From positions 1 through 64,000 of the forward strand of contig JAGDZP010000012.1 of assembly GCA_049115735.1 (NCBI GenBank): a DNA stretch of 64,000 nt. Reading direction: 5' to 3'. The first letter of the stretch is position 1; the number at the start of each line of letters is the position of its first letter. Below, piece by piece: positions 53,400-63,140 of the stretch. The DNA is from CAXBNB01 sp049115735 (GTDB taxonomy: Bacteria; Bacteroidota; Bacteroidia; Cytophagales; Cyclobacteriaceae). The translations under genes were made by a program, and so were the position numbers. The notes under the pieces were generated by a model. That model ran no database searches, was not told the origin of the DNA, and was given only the letters and a program-made list of their open reading frames with translations.

Positions 53400-54316
53400 A
53401 AAAAGGCCTGGCAGTTTCGATAGTTCTAATTCTGTGTTGCTGGTTTGGATATGCTCAACCGAACACAAGCAAGGATAAAATAAGTGTCTTGATCGTGGAT
53501 GGGTTTAGCAATCACGACTGGAAGCAAACCACTTATGTAGTCAAAACAATCCTGGAAAGATCAGGTTTGTTTGAAGTGAGTGTGTCAACTTCACCCTCAG
53601 AGCCAGAGGATGACGCATGGAATAATTGGAATCCTAAGTTCAAAGATTATGATGTTGTCATCCAAAACTCAAACAATATTTTCAATAAGAAAATTGAATG
53701 GCCTGAAATAGTTCAAAAGCAACTGGAGAAATATGTGAATGCAGGTGGAGGTCTATATATTCATCATTCAGCCAATAATGCTTTTGCCAATTGGCAGGAA
53801 TACAATCGAATGATAGGTTTGGGATGGAGGAAACCAGACCAGGGCATAGCGCTACAGGTAGAAGAAACTGGCCAGATCAAGAGAATTCCAATAGGGGAAG
53901 GCAGGGGAACTTACCACGGACCTAGAAATGATGAAGTAATTCAAATCATAAAAGATCATCCGATCAACAAGGGCTTTCCAAAGGCCTGGAAAACACCTGA
54001 TATGGAGCTATATAAATTTGCCAGAGGACCTGCCGAAAATCTTACAGTGCTGTCTTATGCTAAAGATGAAGAAACCGACATCAATTGGCCTGTTGAATGG
54101 ATAGTGAAATATGGTAATGGCAAAATCTATAATTCCAGCATGGGTCATTTGTGGAAGGGCCAAACATACCCAATCAGCTACAGATGCATCGGTTTTCAAA
54201 CGACATTAATAAGAGCAACTGAATGGCTGGCTAGTGGTAAGACGACTTACGAGTTGCCTACCAACTTCCCAACTGAGTCCGAGATCAAAACAACAAGTGA
54301 AGATTATATTAAATAG
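53396..54316 (+). CDS. ThuA domain-containing secreted protein
   Basis: A 306-residue exported protein with the ThuA fold, a class I glutamine-amidotransferase-like sheet: KISVLIVDGFSNHDWKQTTYVVKTIL, YDVVIQNSN, VNAGGGLYIHHSANNAF, GRGTYHGPR, HPINKGFPKAWKTPDMELYKF and NSSMGHLW. Members are linked to trehalose or other sugar use in rhizobia and abound in glycan loci of Bacteroidota, often beside Gfo/Idh/MocA proteins as here. The reaction is not established. Confidence 0.85.
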   Translation: MKKGLAVSIVLILCCWFGYAQPNTSKDKISVLIVDGFSNHDWKQTTYVVKTILERSGLFEVSVSTSPSEPEDDAWNNWNPKFKDYDVVIQNSNNIFNKKIEWPEIVQKQLEKYVNAGGGLYIHHSANNAFANWQEYNRMIGLGWRKPDQGIALQVEETGQIKRIPIGEGRGTYHGPRNDEVIQIIKDHPINKGFPKAWKTPDMELYKFARGPAENLTVLSYAKDEETDINWPVEWIVKYGNGKIYNSSMGHLWKGQTYPISYRCIGFQTTLIRATEWLASGKTTYELPTNFPTESEIKTTSEDYIK

Positions 54317-54356
54317 ATGAACGGGAATAAACCTTCCCAATTTCAAATACCAACTT

Positions 54357-56330
54357 ATGAAAACTATTATTAGAACAATTATATGTCTTTTGGTGCTATG
54401 TCAGGTTGCCAAAGCCCAAACTCCGAATGTAAAACCACTCAATCATGACGAGCGTATGGCCTGGTGGCGAGATGCTGGATTTGGCATGTTTATCCACTGG
54501 GGTGCTTATTCTATTCCTGGAGGAGAAAGGAATGGTGAGGTGTGCAGAGGAGGAGCCGAATGGATCATGGACAAACTGGATTATACCATTGAAGACTATG
54601 AAAAGCAGGTGGTAGCCAAATTCAATCCTGTGAAATTTGATGCTGATGAATGGGTGGCCATGGCCAAAAACGCTGGCATGAAATACATTGTCCTTACCTC
54701 CAAACATCATGACGGTTTTTGTCTTTGGGACTCGGAAGTCACGGATTATGACGTGATGGATGCTGCACCGTTTAAGCGTGATATCGTTAAGGAACTGGCT
54801 GAAGCTTGCAAAAGAGGTGGGATCAAATTTTGTTTTTATCATTCCATAGTCGATTGGCATCACCCTCAGGCTCAGGGCACGCTCTATCCCAATTACAATG
54901 CAGGACAGAAAGATCAATCTGTTGTCAATCCGGAGTTTCCTAAATACTTTGAGAACTACCTGAAGCCTCAGGTTACTGAGTTGCTTACTAACTATGGTGA
55001 TATAGGTGTTGTGTGGTTTGACGGAGATTGGATAGCTGATTACACCACTGAAATGGGTAAGGAATTATACGACTACATCAGGGGTATACAGCCGAATACA
55101 ATTATCAACAACCGAGTAGATAAGGGGCGCATGGGTATGGAAGGTATGGATCGGGAAGGAGAATTTGCCGGAGACTTTGGTACGCCGGAACAAGAAATAC
55201 CGGCTACAGGTATAGATTCGGACTGGGAATCCTGCATGACGATGAATGGTTCATGGGGATATAAACCATCGGATACAAAGTGGAAAAGTAGCAAGGTGCT
55301 CATTCAAAACTTAGTGGACATTGTATCTAAAGGAGGCAATTTCTTACTCAATATTGGCCCTGATGGTCAGGGTCTATTTCCTTCCGAAAGTGTCGAACGG
55401 CTTGCGGCAATGGGAGAATGGACAAAAGCAAATGGAGAGTCTATTTATGGAGCAAAGGCCAGTCCCTTTGCCAGCCCATCCTGGGGTAGATATACCAGCA
55501 AATCAGGAACATTATATGCTCAAATATTTGATTGGCCGAGTAGTGGCAAAATAAAGGTTGACAAGAGTGTGAAAGTTGTGAAGGCATGGATGCTGGCAGG
55601 AAATGGTAGTTTGCTAACGATTGAATCTTCTGGAGAAGGAGACTCAATAGTGCTACCCAAAACTTCTCCAGATGAGAATTCAGCAGTTGTGAAGCTGCAG
55701 GTAATACCATCAGAAGATTGGGCAAATTTTAGTCGGTATCGAAAGGCCAATGCTGATGTGAAACAACCTTCAAACAAAGAGAATAGAGTGGTTTTCATGG
55801 GCAACTCAATTACCCAGGGATGGGTGAAAAGGAATCCTGAATTCTTTGAGGATAACCCATACATTGGTAGGGGAATAAGTGGTCAGACCACCGCGCAAAT
55901 GCTGCTCAGATTTAGATCAGATGTGATCGACCTAAAGCCTAAAGTTGTTGTGATTCATGCTGGCACAAACGATATTGCAGCTAACAGAGGTCCGGTCACA
56001 TTGGAGCAGATTATTGGGAACATAGCGTCTATGTCAGAATTGGCAAAGGCTAACGGAATTAAGGTAGTGTTGGCTTCTGTGCTCCCTGCGACCAGTTATT
56101 TGTGGAGACCGGCTATTGATCCGGCCGATAAGATCATTGCACTAAACGAATTGATTAAAAACTATGCTGACGAAAACAATATTGTTTACCTTGACTATTT
56201 TTCAGCTATGGTCAATAGTGAAAATGGACTGAGGAAAGAATATGGCAGGGATTCAGTGCATCCGAATGTAGCAGGGTATAAGGTAATGGGACCTCTTGCA
56301 AAAAAAGCTATAGCCAAAGCATTAAAATAA
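54357..56330 (+). CDS. GH29 alpha-L-fucosidase fused to a C-terminal SGNH esterase
   Basis: A 657-residue exported protein (signal MKTIIRTIICLLVLCQVAKA). Residues 30-455 are a family GH29 domain: MAWWRDAGFGMFIHWGAYS (31-53), YIVLTSKHHDGFCLWDS, the nucleophile Asp222 in VWFDGDW, and a beta-sandwich end. Residues 475-657 form a complete SGNH hydrolase in the normal order: GNSIT with Ser484, GISGQTT, GTNDI with Asn538 and DSVHPN with Asp632/His635. It should thus remove fucose and O-acyl groups in one protein, likely periplasmic. It follows ThuA by 40 bases in the operon-like run. Confidence 0.9.
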   Translation: MKTIIRTIICLLVLCQVAKAQTPNVKPLNHDERMAWWRDAGFGMFIHWGAYSIPGGERNGEVCRGGAEWIMDKLDYTIEDYEKQVVAKFNPVKFDADEWVAMAKNAGMKYIVLTSKHHDGFCLWDSEVTDYDVMDAAPFKRDIVKELAEACKRGGIKFCFYHSIVDWHHPQAQGTLYPNYNAGQKDQSVVNPEFPKYFENYLKPQVTELLTNYGDIGVVWFDGDWIADYTTEMGKELYDYIRGIQPNTIINNRVDKGRMGMEGMDREGEFAGDFGTPEQEIPATGIDSDWESCMTMNGSWGYKPSDTKWKSSKVLIQNLVDIVSKGGNFLLNIGPDGQGLFPSESVERLAAMGEWTKANGESIYGAKASPFASPSWGRYTSKSGTLYAQIFDWPSSGKIKVDKSVKVVKAWMLAGNGSLLTIESSGEGDSIVLPKTSPDENSAVVKLQVIPSEDWANFSRYRKANADVKQPSNKENRVVFMGNSITQGWVKRNPEFFEDNPYIGRGISGQTTAQMLLRFRSDVIDLKPKVVVIHAGTNDIAANRGPVTLEQIIGNIASMSELAKANGIKVVLASVLPATSYLWRPAIDPADKIIALNELIKNYADENNIVYLDYFSAMVNSENGLRKEYGRDSVHPNVAGYKVMGPLAKKAIAKALK

Positions 56331-56371
56331 ATTTATAAGAAACTAAAAACTATATCAAACACACTCGAACT

Positions 56372-58054
56372 ATGAAACTATTTATTACCCATTGCCAAAG
56401 GACATTGTTGGCCTTATGTACTATTATTCTATTTTCGATCAGCTGCGAAAACAAACAGCCATCCGATCCGAATACCCTTCAAGCTGATGTGATTGTTTAC
56501 GGTGGCACTTCTGCGGCTGTAACCACCGCTGTTCAGGCATCCAGAATGGGAAAATCTGTGATTGTTGTTTCTCCTGACAAGCATCTGGGTGGCCTCTCAG
56601 CAGGTGGGCTGGGTTGGACTGACTCTGGAAAAAAACAGGCTGTTGGAGGTATTTCCAGAGAGTTCTATCAAAAAATATTTGAATACTACGATGCAGACGA
56701 AAATTGGAAATGGCAAAAGAAATCCGACTATGGAAATAAGGGGCAAGGCTCTCCGGCCATAGATGGTAACAACCGCACCATGTGGATATTCGAACCTCAC
56801 ATTGCAGAGCAGGTATTCGAAGATTTTATTAAAGAACATAAAATAAAAGTTTATCGGGATGAATGGCTCAACAGGGAGTCAGGAGTAGAAGTGAGTGAAG
56901 GGCAAATAAAATCTATTACCACCCTTAGCGGAAAGAAATATGAAGGAAAAATGTTTGTGGACGCTACATACGAAGGTGACCTGATGGCATCATCGGGTGT
57001 GTCTTATCATGTAGGTCGGGAGGCTAATAGTGTCTATGACGAAACCTGGAATGGCGTGCAAATCGGTACACTGCATCACAAGCACTGGTTTATGAGTGAT
57101 ATTTCTCCTTATAAAATCCCTGGAGACTCGACCAGCGGAGTACTTCCCCTGATATCTACAGAAGATCCTGGTGTAAAAGGAGAGGGAGATCACAGAATAC
57201 AAGCCTATTGCTTTCGGGTTTGTATGACCAATCACCCTGAAAATAGGAAGCCATTTCCAAAGCCAACAAACTATGACCGTGCCAGATATGAATTGTTGAC
57301 AAGGGTATATGCTACCGGTAGGCGCGATCACTTCGAAAAATTTGATCCCATCCCGAACAAAAAGACAGATACTAACAATCATGGGCCTGTTAGTAGTGAC
57401 TACATAGGAATGAACTATGACTACCCTGAGGCGAGTTATGAGCGTAGAAAAGAGATAATAGCGGATCATCAAAATTACCAGCAGGGTCTATTGTATTTCA
57501 TTTGCAATGACCCGTCTATTCCCGAAGACATCCAGTCTGAATATAAGAAATGGGGCTTGGCGAAGGATGAGTTTGTGGATAATGACAATTGGCCTCACCA
57601 ATTATACGTTCGCGAAGCAAGGCGTATGATCGGTGAGTATGTAACCTCAGAAAAGGACATCACCAGTGAATATGACACGCCGCAATCTGTGGGAATGGGA
57701 TCGTATGCGATGGATTCTCACAATACCCAGCGATACATCAAGCCGGATGGCTTTGTGCAGAATGAGGGTGATATTGGTACGAAGGTTAAAAAGCCTTATA
57801 AAATTTCTTATGGTTCAATAATTCCCAGGAAAGAGGATTGCAGAAACCTACTCGTCCCGGTCTGTGTGTCGTCCAGTCACATTGCCTACGGTTCTATTCG
57901 AATGGAGCCTGTGTTTATGATTCTTGGGCAGAGTGCAGGAACAGCTGCCGCAATGGCATTGGATGAAAATGTTGGTATTCATGATCTGCCTTTTGAAAAA
58001 ATCAGAGCCAAATTATTGGAGGACGGCCAAGTTTTGGAGCTGCCTGATATGTAG
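56372..58054 (+). CDS. FAD-dependent oxidoreductase, exported
   Basis: A 560-residue lipoprotein-like exported enzyme (signal with SISC). The FAD-binding Rossmann motif is DVIVYGGTSAAVTTAVQASRMGKSVIVV, followed by KHLGGLSAGGLGWTDSGK, a middle region (WIFEPHIAEQVFEDFI) and the C-terminal FAD motif AYGSIRMEPVFMILGQSAGTAAAMAL. This matches the large PF12831-type family common in glycan-degrading loci. It may oxidise a sugar; no experimental counterpart is known to me. Confidence 0.88.
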   Translation: MKLFITHCQRTLLALCTIILFSISCENKQPSDPNTLQADVIVYGGTSAAVTTAVQASRMGKSVIVVSPDKHLGGLSAGGLGWTDSGKKQAVGGISREFYQKIFEYYDADENWKWQKKSDYGNKGQGSPAIDGNNRTMWIFEPHIAEQVFEDFIKEHKIKVYRDEWLNRESGVEVSEGQIKSITTLSGKKYEGKMFVDATYEGDLMASSGVSYHVGREANSVYDETWNGVQIGTLHHKHWFMSDISPYKIPGDSTSGVLPLISTEDPGVKGEGDHRIQAYCFRVCMTNHPENRKPFPKPTNYDRARYELLTRVYATGRRDHFEKFDPIPNKKTDTNNHGPVSSDYIGMNYDYPEASYERRKEIIADHQNYQQGLLYFICNDPSIPEDIQSEYKKWGLAKDEFVDNDNWPHQLYVREARRMIGEYVTSEKDITSEYDTPQSVGMGSYAMDSHNTQRYIKPDGFVQNEGDIGTKVKKPYKISYGSIIPRKEDCRNLLVPVCVSSSHIAYGSIRMEPVFMILGQSAGTAAAMALDENVGIHDLPFEKIRAKLLEDGQVLELPDM

Positions 58055-58074
58055 GGCTTGATAGCTAAACCAGA

Positions 58075-58779
58075 ATGATCTGCCGCGCTTTTGGATTCGT
58101 ATTTGTCTTTTGTATGTGGTGCATTGGTGCCAATGCTCAGGTTGTCAATGCAGGAGTAGGTGGCAACACGACCAAGGATCTTTTAAATAGAATTGATAGA
58201 GATGTGCTGAATCAGGAAGCTGATTTGGTAATTCTGATGGTAGGTACGAATGACATGCTCAACTCTAAGAAGATGATCACCTATCAGGAGTATCAAAAAA
58301 ACCTGGAAGAGATTATTCAAAGCATTAAGCAAAGAGGTAGCGAGGTTTTGTTAATGAGTTCGCCACCTGTCGATAGTGCTTATTTGTTTACACGACACGA
58401 TAGGAAGCTTTTTAATGAAACTCCCAATGAAAAGATAAATGCGGTTGGTAATATAGTCAGTGCCGTAGCAAAGCAACTGGGTATATTCTTTTTTGATTTG
58501 AATGCTAAATTCAAAGAACTAAACCTTCCAAAACACAATGAGGATTTGTTTATCAAAAACCCTCAAAATAGTGGGAAAACTGATGGTGTGCACCCAACCG
58601 CTTTGGGCTATAGGTTTATCGCTGAAAATATTTTCTTCTTTCTGAAAGAGAACAAACTGCTAAAACCAGATATTAAGATTGTTTGTTTTGGAGATTCTAT
58701 TACGAAGGGTTCTGGTGCAACAGTAAATTATCCAAGCTATCTGGCTGATAGGATTGAAGATTATTCAAACAAAAATTAA
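58075..58779 (+). CDS. SGNH-family hydrolase with circularly permuted motif order
   Basis: A 234-residue exported protein with a signal (MICRAFGFVFVFCMWCIGANAQ) joined directly to what is normally the middle of an SGNH domain. Motif order is block II (GVGGNTT, Gly30/Asn31), block III (GTNDM, Asn59), block V (TDGVHPT, Asp170 and His173) and, at the very C-terminus, block I (VCFGDSITKG, Ser208) with YPSYLADRIEDYSNKN. In usual SGNH enzymes block I comes first and YPSYLADRIED leads into NAGVGGNTT. All four motifs are intact and the 212-residue mature length equals one domain, so an active carbohydrate deacetylase is plausible. The start ATG is 20 bases after the oxidoreductase gene and no block I sequence precedes it. 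Confidence 0.85.
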   Translation: MICRAFGFVFVFCMWCIGANAQVVNAGVGGNTTKDLLNRIDRDVLNQEADLVILMVGTNDMLNSKKMITYQEYQKNLEEIIQSIKQRGSEVLLMSSPPVDSAYLFTRHDRKLFNETPNEKINAVGNIVSAVAKQLGIFFFDLNAKFKELNLPKHNEDLFIKNPQNSGKTDGVHPTALGYRFIAENIFFFLKENKLLKPDIKIVCFGDSITKGSGATVNYPSYLADRIEDYSNKN

Positions 58780-58784
58780 GGATT

Positions 58785-61607
58785 ATGAATGCTTCAAATA
58801 AAATACTACAGGGTATACTGATTTTGTTTTTGCTTGTTTCCAGCAGTTTTGAGATAGTAAAAATTGAAGGTTCGCAGGATACTGGGACTAGAGAAAACTT
58901 TCCTGTTAAGGACCATCCTCGGATTTTTGTGAGCAATGAGCCGAAAAAGGATTTTCTGAAAAGGGTGCAGGAAGTAGCCTGGAAAAAGCAGATGATTGAG
59001 GAGAAGCAGGAAGATCTGAAGAAATATATGGCCTTGTGCAAAAAGGATCCCGATTGGTTGCTGTCGCGCTTGCAGATGAACTGGAAAACCAAGCATACCA
59101 ATGTTTACCTCATGGGAGGAAAGTTTTCGCATTCTGACGGTGATGCTCCTGTTCCGACGGTACGCTATTCCGGAACCAGGGATTGGGCAACCGATTATTC
59201 ATCTCCTGACCTGGAGGACGTGAAGCCGTACCTGGATGACCCCAGAGGGCTTTATTTACAGCGTAAGGACAATAAGCAATGGGAGTGGGTAAAACCACCT
59301 GCGACAGGTCACATTATTGAAGGCATCAATAGAAAGGTGATGCGCCTGGTCGAAGATGCTGCGTTTATGTTCTGGATGACCAGAGATAAGAAATATGCTG
59401 AATTCGCAACACCCATTTTCTTTCAATATATGGAGGGCATGTATTACCGGAATGCTCCGGAAGTGTTGAATGATTCCAGTCAAAAGGGCTTATCAGGCCT
59501 GGCTACATTCGAAGTGATACATGAATCGATTGTAATTTCATTGGCACTCACTTACGATTTCTTATTCGACTATTTCAAAAAACAAGGAAAGGATCTGGGG
59601 CATTCTCAAGCCGTGTTTCAGAAATGGGGAGATCAAATCATTAAGAATGGAGTGCCCAACAACAATTGGAACCTATTTCAGGCAAGGTTTCTTACATACA
59701 TAGCTATGGTGTTAGAAAATGACGCTGCTTATGAGAATGGCAAAGGACAACAATATTACCTTAGAAATACATTCGATATTTCTTCCGAAAGGCAGATTGC
59801 AATAAAAGAGTCTTTGCTGGTGTATGATCAGGAAAATGGTATTTGGCCTGAGTCTGCGTCTTACTCGATGCATGTGACCACTACACTCCTGGAGATATTG
59901 ACTTTGTTGGATCATTTGACAAACAAGAATGAAGTGGCCAATTTTCCCATTGTAGAAAAAGCTGCCCTTGCGGCATTTCAGTATCTATTTCCAAGTGGGT
60001 ATACTGTCGGGTTTGGAGACTCGGGGCACAAAATTGTACCGCCAAAAAACTTTGAACTCCTAATTGCCAACTATCGAAAATATGGCCTAAAGGAAAAAGA
60101 GCACTTGATTACCGGGCTTTTGAATGACCTCATTCAGAACGATCTGTATGAGCGCGATGGGCGCGGTTTGTTTGAGATGTTTTTTTATGTTGATCAACTT
60201 TCAATTGAAAAGTCGGAAAGCCAGGGCAATGAGCTTATCACGCCAACTTTCTATGCGCCCAATGTGAGCATGTTTGTGCAAAGGCTGGGAGCAGGAAAAG
60301 ATGCTACGATGTTCTCTACAGTTGGCTCTTATGGCAATCATGCGCATGCTAATGGAATTTCCATGGAGCTATTCGCCAATGGCTATGTGCTCGGTCCGGA
60401 TATGGGCAGGGGGGCAAGCTATTGGAACCCTGATCATAGAGAGTATTACTCCCAATTCCCCGCTCACAACACAGTGGTAGTAGATGGTATTTCGACCTAT
60501 AGGGCGATGAGAAGCTATCATCCCTATGCTTTGGACAACTGTTTTCCCAAGTCTGAGGAAATTACACTTTTTGATAAGGTTACTTATTCCAAAGTGTCAT
60601 TTTTGGAACCTAAAACCATGTCCAATCAGCAACGACTGACCGCACAGGTTCAGAGCAAAGCCGGACCAGGATATATAGTTGATATCTTCCGCTCAAAAAA
60701 GGCTAAAGATACTACCCAGATGCATGATTATTTTTATCACAATCTTGGCCAATCCCTTCAAGTCTTTGAGGGAGGAAAAGAAGTGTCTTTGTCAGATACT
60801 CAGGAGTTGTCATCGGCCAATGGACTACTAAAGGCTTACGATTATTTTACCGATAATAAAACTGTAACGCTGGATGATGATCTCACGGCCATGTTCACAT
60901 TAAAAGAACAAGGTAAGCCTGATAATTTGATGAAAATGTGGATCAAAGGGGCTCAAGGTCAACAGATTTTCACAGTGAAAGGACCAAGGAGTAAAGCCTT
61001 GTCAAAAGGAACTGCTCCTGAAGAAATGGTTGACGCTCAGGTACCTGCCATTATGTTGAGAAGAAAGCAAGCAGCCTGGAAACGACCTTTTGTTTCTGTT
61101 TTCAACCCTACCTGGAGTGATCAGGAGAATGCAATTGCTGATGTAACCTTCAATGAAGACGGATATGGAGCGCAAATAATTGAGGTAGCAATGGGCGATG
61201 GTAGCAAAGACATTATAACTGCAGGTCAGTCGGAGAGTAGTATCATTGTACAAGAAGGTTTAGAGCAAAAGGGCTTGTTTTCTGTAGTGCGACTTGCAGA
61301 GAATGGTCAGGTGGAGTTCATTATGGTTTCCGGCATGAATGTATTCCGGTATAAGGGATGGGATATAATTTCTGAGGGTGCAGCCACTTCCGTAACGATC
61401 GAACGAGATGGAAATGCAATGGTGATTGAAAATGATCAGCCCATTATGTTGAGAGTCAAGCGCAGCGATAATTATTCACCAAAAATGATGACGCTCTATG
61501 AGCAAGGAAAGGAAGTAGGCAAAAGAGCGGGGAAGGTCAGCCGATTTGATAAAGACCTGATAGAATTTAGAATTGCTAAATTGTATGATAAGGTTGTAAT
61601 CAATTAA
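58785..61607 (+). CDS. Heparinase II/III-type polysaccharide lyase, exported (940 residues)
   Basis: A large exported protein beginning ILQGILILFLLVSSS. The N-terminal half (residues 70-470) is an alpha-barrel with HESIVISLALTYDFL, PNNNWNLFQARFLTYIAMVLEND and the gate-like NGIWPESASYSMHVTTTL. The second half is a beta-sandwich heparinase II/III core: TVGSYGNHAHANGISMELFANGYVLGPDMGRGASYW and PAHNTVVVDGISTY, with conserved His and Tyr for catalysis and zinc. It should cleave uronate-containing glycans by beta-elimination. It begins five bases after the permuted SGNH gene and is followed by an MFS permease. Confidence 0.83.
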   Translation: MNASNKILQGILILFLLVSSSFEIVKIEGSQDTGTRENFPVKDHPRIFVSNEPKKDFLKRVQEVAWKKQMIEEKQEDLKKYMALCKKDPDWLLSRLQMNWKTKHTNVYLMGGKFSHSDGDAPVPTVRYSGTRDWATDYSSPDLEDVKPYLDDPRGLYLQRKDNKQWEWVKPPATGHIIEGINRKVMRLVEDAAFMFWMTRDKKYAEFATPIFFQYMEGMYYRNAPEVLNDSSQKGLSGLATFEVIHESIVISLALTYDFLFDYFKKQGKDLGHSQAVFQKWGDQIIKNGVPNNNWNLFQARFLTYIAMVLENDAAYENGKGQQYYLRNTFDISSERQIAIKESLLVYDQENGIWPESASYSMHVTTTLLEILTLLDHLTNKNEVANFPIVEKAALAAFQYLFPSGYTVGFGDSGHKIVPPKNFELLIANYRKYGLKEKEHLITGLLNDLIQNDLYERDGRGLFEMFFYVDQLSIEKSESQGNELITPTFYAPNVSMFVQRLGAGKDATMFSTVGSYGNHAHANGISMELFANGYVLGPDMGRGASYWNPDHREYYSQFPAHNTVVVDGISTYRAMRSYHPYALDNCFPKSEEITLFDKVTYSKVSFLEPKTMSNQQRLTAQVQSKAGPGYIVDIFRSKKAKDTTQMHDYFYHNLGQSLQVFEGGKEVSLSDTQELSSANGLLKAYDYFTDNKTVTLDDDLTAMFTLKEQGKPDNLMKMWIKGAQGQQIFTVKGPRSKALSKGTAPEEMVDAQVPAIMLRRKQAAWKRPFVSVFNPTWSDQENAIADVTFNEDGYGAQIIEVAMGDGSKDIITAGQSESSIIVQEGLEQKGLFSVVRLAENGQVEFIMVSGMNVFRYKGWDIISEGAATSVTIERDGNAMVIENDQPIMLRVKRSDNYSPKMMTLYEQGKEVGKRAGKVSRFDKDLIEFRIAKLYDKVVIN

Positions 61608-61693
61608 AGATGCCAAAATCAAATAAATGTAAGATATTTAGACACTTTTTGTTTCCTAAGAAATAATCAGCACAACTTAAACTATCAACTATT

Positions 61694-63022
61694 GTGAAAA
61701 GCAACAATCAAAACTTATGGTCATTCACTGCCTCTTTGGCGGGATTCTTATTTGGGTTCGATACCGTAGTTATCTCCGGTGCAAACCTCCCAATCAAAGA
61801 ACTTTGGGATACAAGTCCATTGTTCCATGGTACTTTCATCATGTCTATGGCACTCTGGGGGACAGTGGTAGGATCACTCTTGGGAGGCATACCCAGCCAA
61901 CGTTTGGGTAGGAAAAATACCTTAATCTGGATTGGTGCTTTGTACTTTATATCGGCTGTTGGTTCTGGATTGGCACCTGATCCATATTCATTTTCCTTTT
62001 TTAGGTTTATTGGTGGGTTAGGAGTAGGGGCTTCTACAGTGGCCGGCCCTATGTATATTTCGGAGATTTCCACCCCTAAAAACAGAGGAAGGTTGGTTGC
62101 TCTCTACCAATTCAATATAGTATTGGGTATCCTCATTGCGTTCTTTTCAAACTACTTACTCAAAGGTTTTGATGGCGCCAATGACTGGCGATGGATGTTG
62201 GGCATAGAAGGATTGCCGGCGGCAATCTACTTTGTGTCTGTGTTCTTTATTCCAAAGAGTCCGAGATGGTTGATCACTGAAAGAAAGGATGAGGATGGTG
62301 CACGAGAGGTCCTTGAGAGAATGGGTGTCGAAGATGTTGAAGGAGAAATACAGCAGATTGAGGATGCTGAGAAAATCGAAGAAAAATCGGATGAATCATT
62401 TTTTACTAAATACAAAAAGCCTTTGATATTGGCCTTCCTCATAGCATTTTTCAACCAGCTGTCCGGAATCAACTTCGTATTATACTATGCCCCGGAAATA
62501 CTGGAGATAGCCGGACTAGCAGCGAAAGAGTCGCTCTTTAATTCTATTGCTATTGGCGGTATAAATCTGCTCTTTACATTTGTGGGGATGTATCTCATCG
62601 ACCGTGCCGGCAGGCGTCAACTTTTGATCATTGGTTCAATCGGATACATAGCCAGCTTGCTCATGATTGCTTTATCTTTTTATGCTGATTTAGGGGCGGG
62701 AGTTCTTTTGATGTCCATTATGGCTTTTATTTCTTCCCATGCCGTTGGTCAGGGGGCTATTATTTGGGCGTTCATAGCCGAGATTTTCCCAAATCACGCT
62801 AGAGCTTTTGGTACATCGTGGGGAACGGGTACGCATTGGATATTTGCCGCACTGATCACACTTTTAGGGCCTGTGGTCATAGACATATTCAAAGAAAATC
62901 CATGGCCAATCTTTGTGATTTTCGCCGGAACAATGGTATTCCAGTTGCTTTTTGCTCTATTTATGATGCCAGAAACAAAAGGGGTATCCCTGGAAGATAT
63001 ACAGAAGAAGCTGGGTATTTGA
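61694..63022 (+). CDS. Sugar-porter MFS transporter
   Basis: A 442-residue permease with twelve predicted helices, starting from GTG. Family marks: SLAGFLFGFDTVVISGANLPIKEL, PSQRLGRKNTLIW (GRK between TM2 and TM3), SEISTPKNRGRLVALYQF and IPKSPRWLI, then the second-half IDRAGRRQL and PETKGVSLEDI at the end. These are typical of XylE/GalP-type proton-sugar symporters. It probably takes up the mono- or disaccharides released in the locus; no SusC/SusD pair is seen nearby. Confidence 0.92.
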   Translation: MKSNNQNLWSFTASLAGFLFGFDTVVISGANLPIKELWDTSPLFHGTFIMSMALWGTVVGSLLGGIPSQRLGRKNTLIWIGALYFISAVGSGLAPDPYSFSFFRFIGGLGVGASTVAGPMYISEISTPKNRGRLVALYQFNIVLGILIAFFSNYLLKGFDGANDWRWMLGIEGLPAAIYFVSVFFIPKSPRWLITERKDEDGAREVLERMGVEDVEGEIQQIEDAEKIEEKSDESFFTKYKKPLILAFLIAFFNQLSGINFVLYYAPEILEIAGLAAKESLFNSIAIGGINLLFTFVGMYLIDRAGRRQLLIIGSIGYIASLLMIALSFYADLGAGVLLMSIMAFISSHAVGQGAIIWAFIAEIFPNHARAFGTSWGTGTHWIFAALITLLGPVVIDIFKENPWPIFVIFAGTMVFQLLFALFMMPETKGVSLEDIQKKLGI

Positions 63023-63140
63023 TAACGCTGGATTGAAATTCGGGACCAATAATTTAAAGTTGTATCTGGGAAATTTTCATTTAAACCAGGAGTATGTAAA
63101 TTATTCCATTTGCAGTCACATATTTAAATGTTGGTACTTT

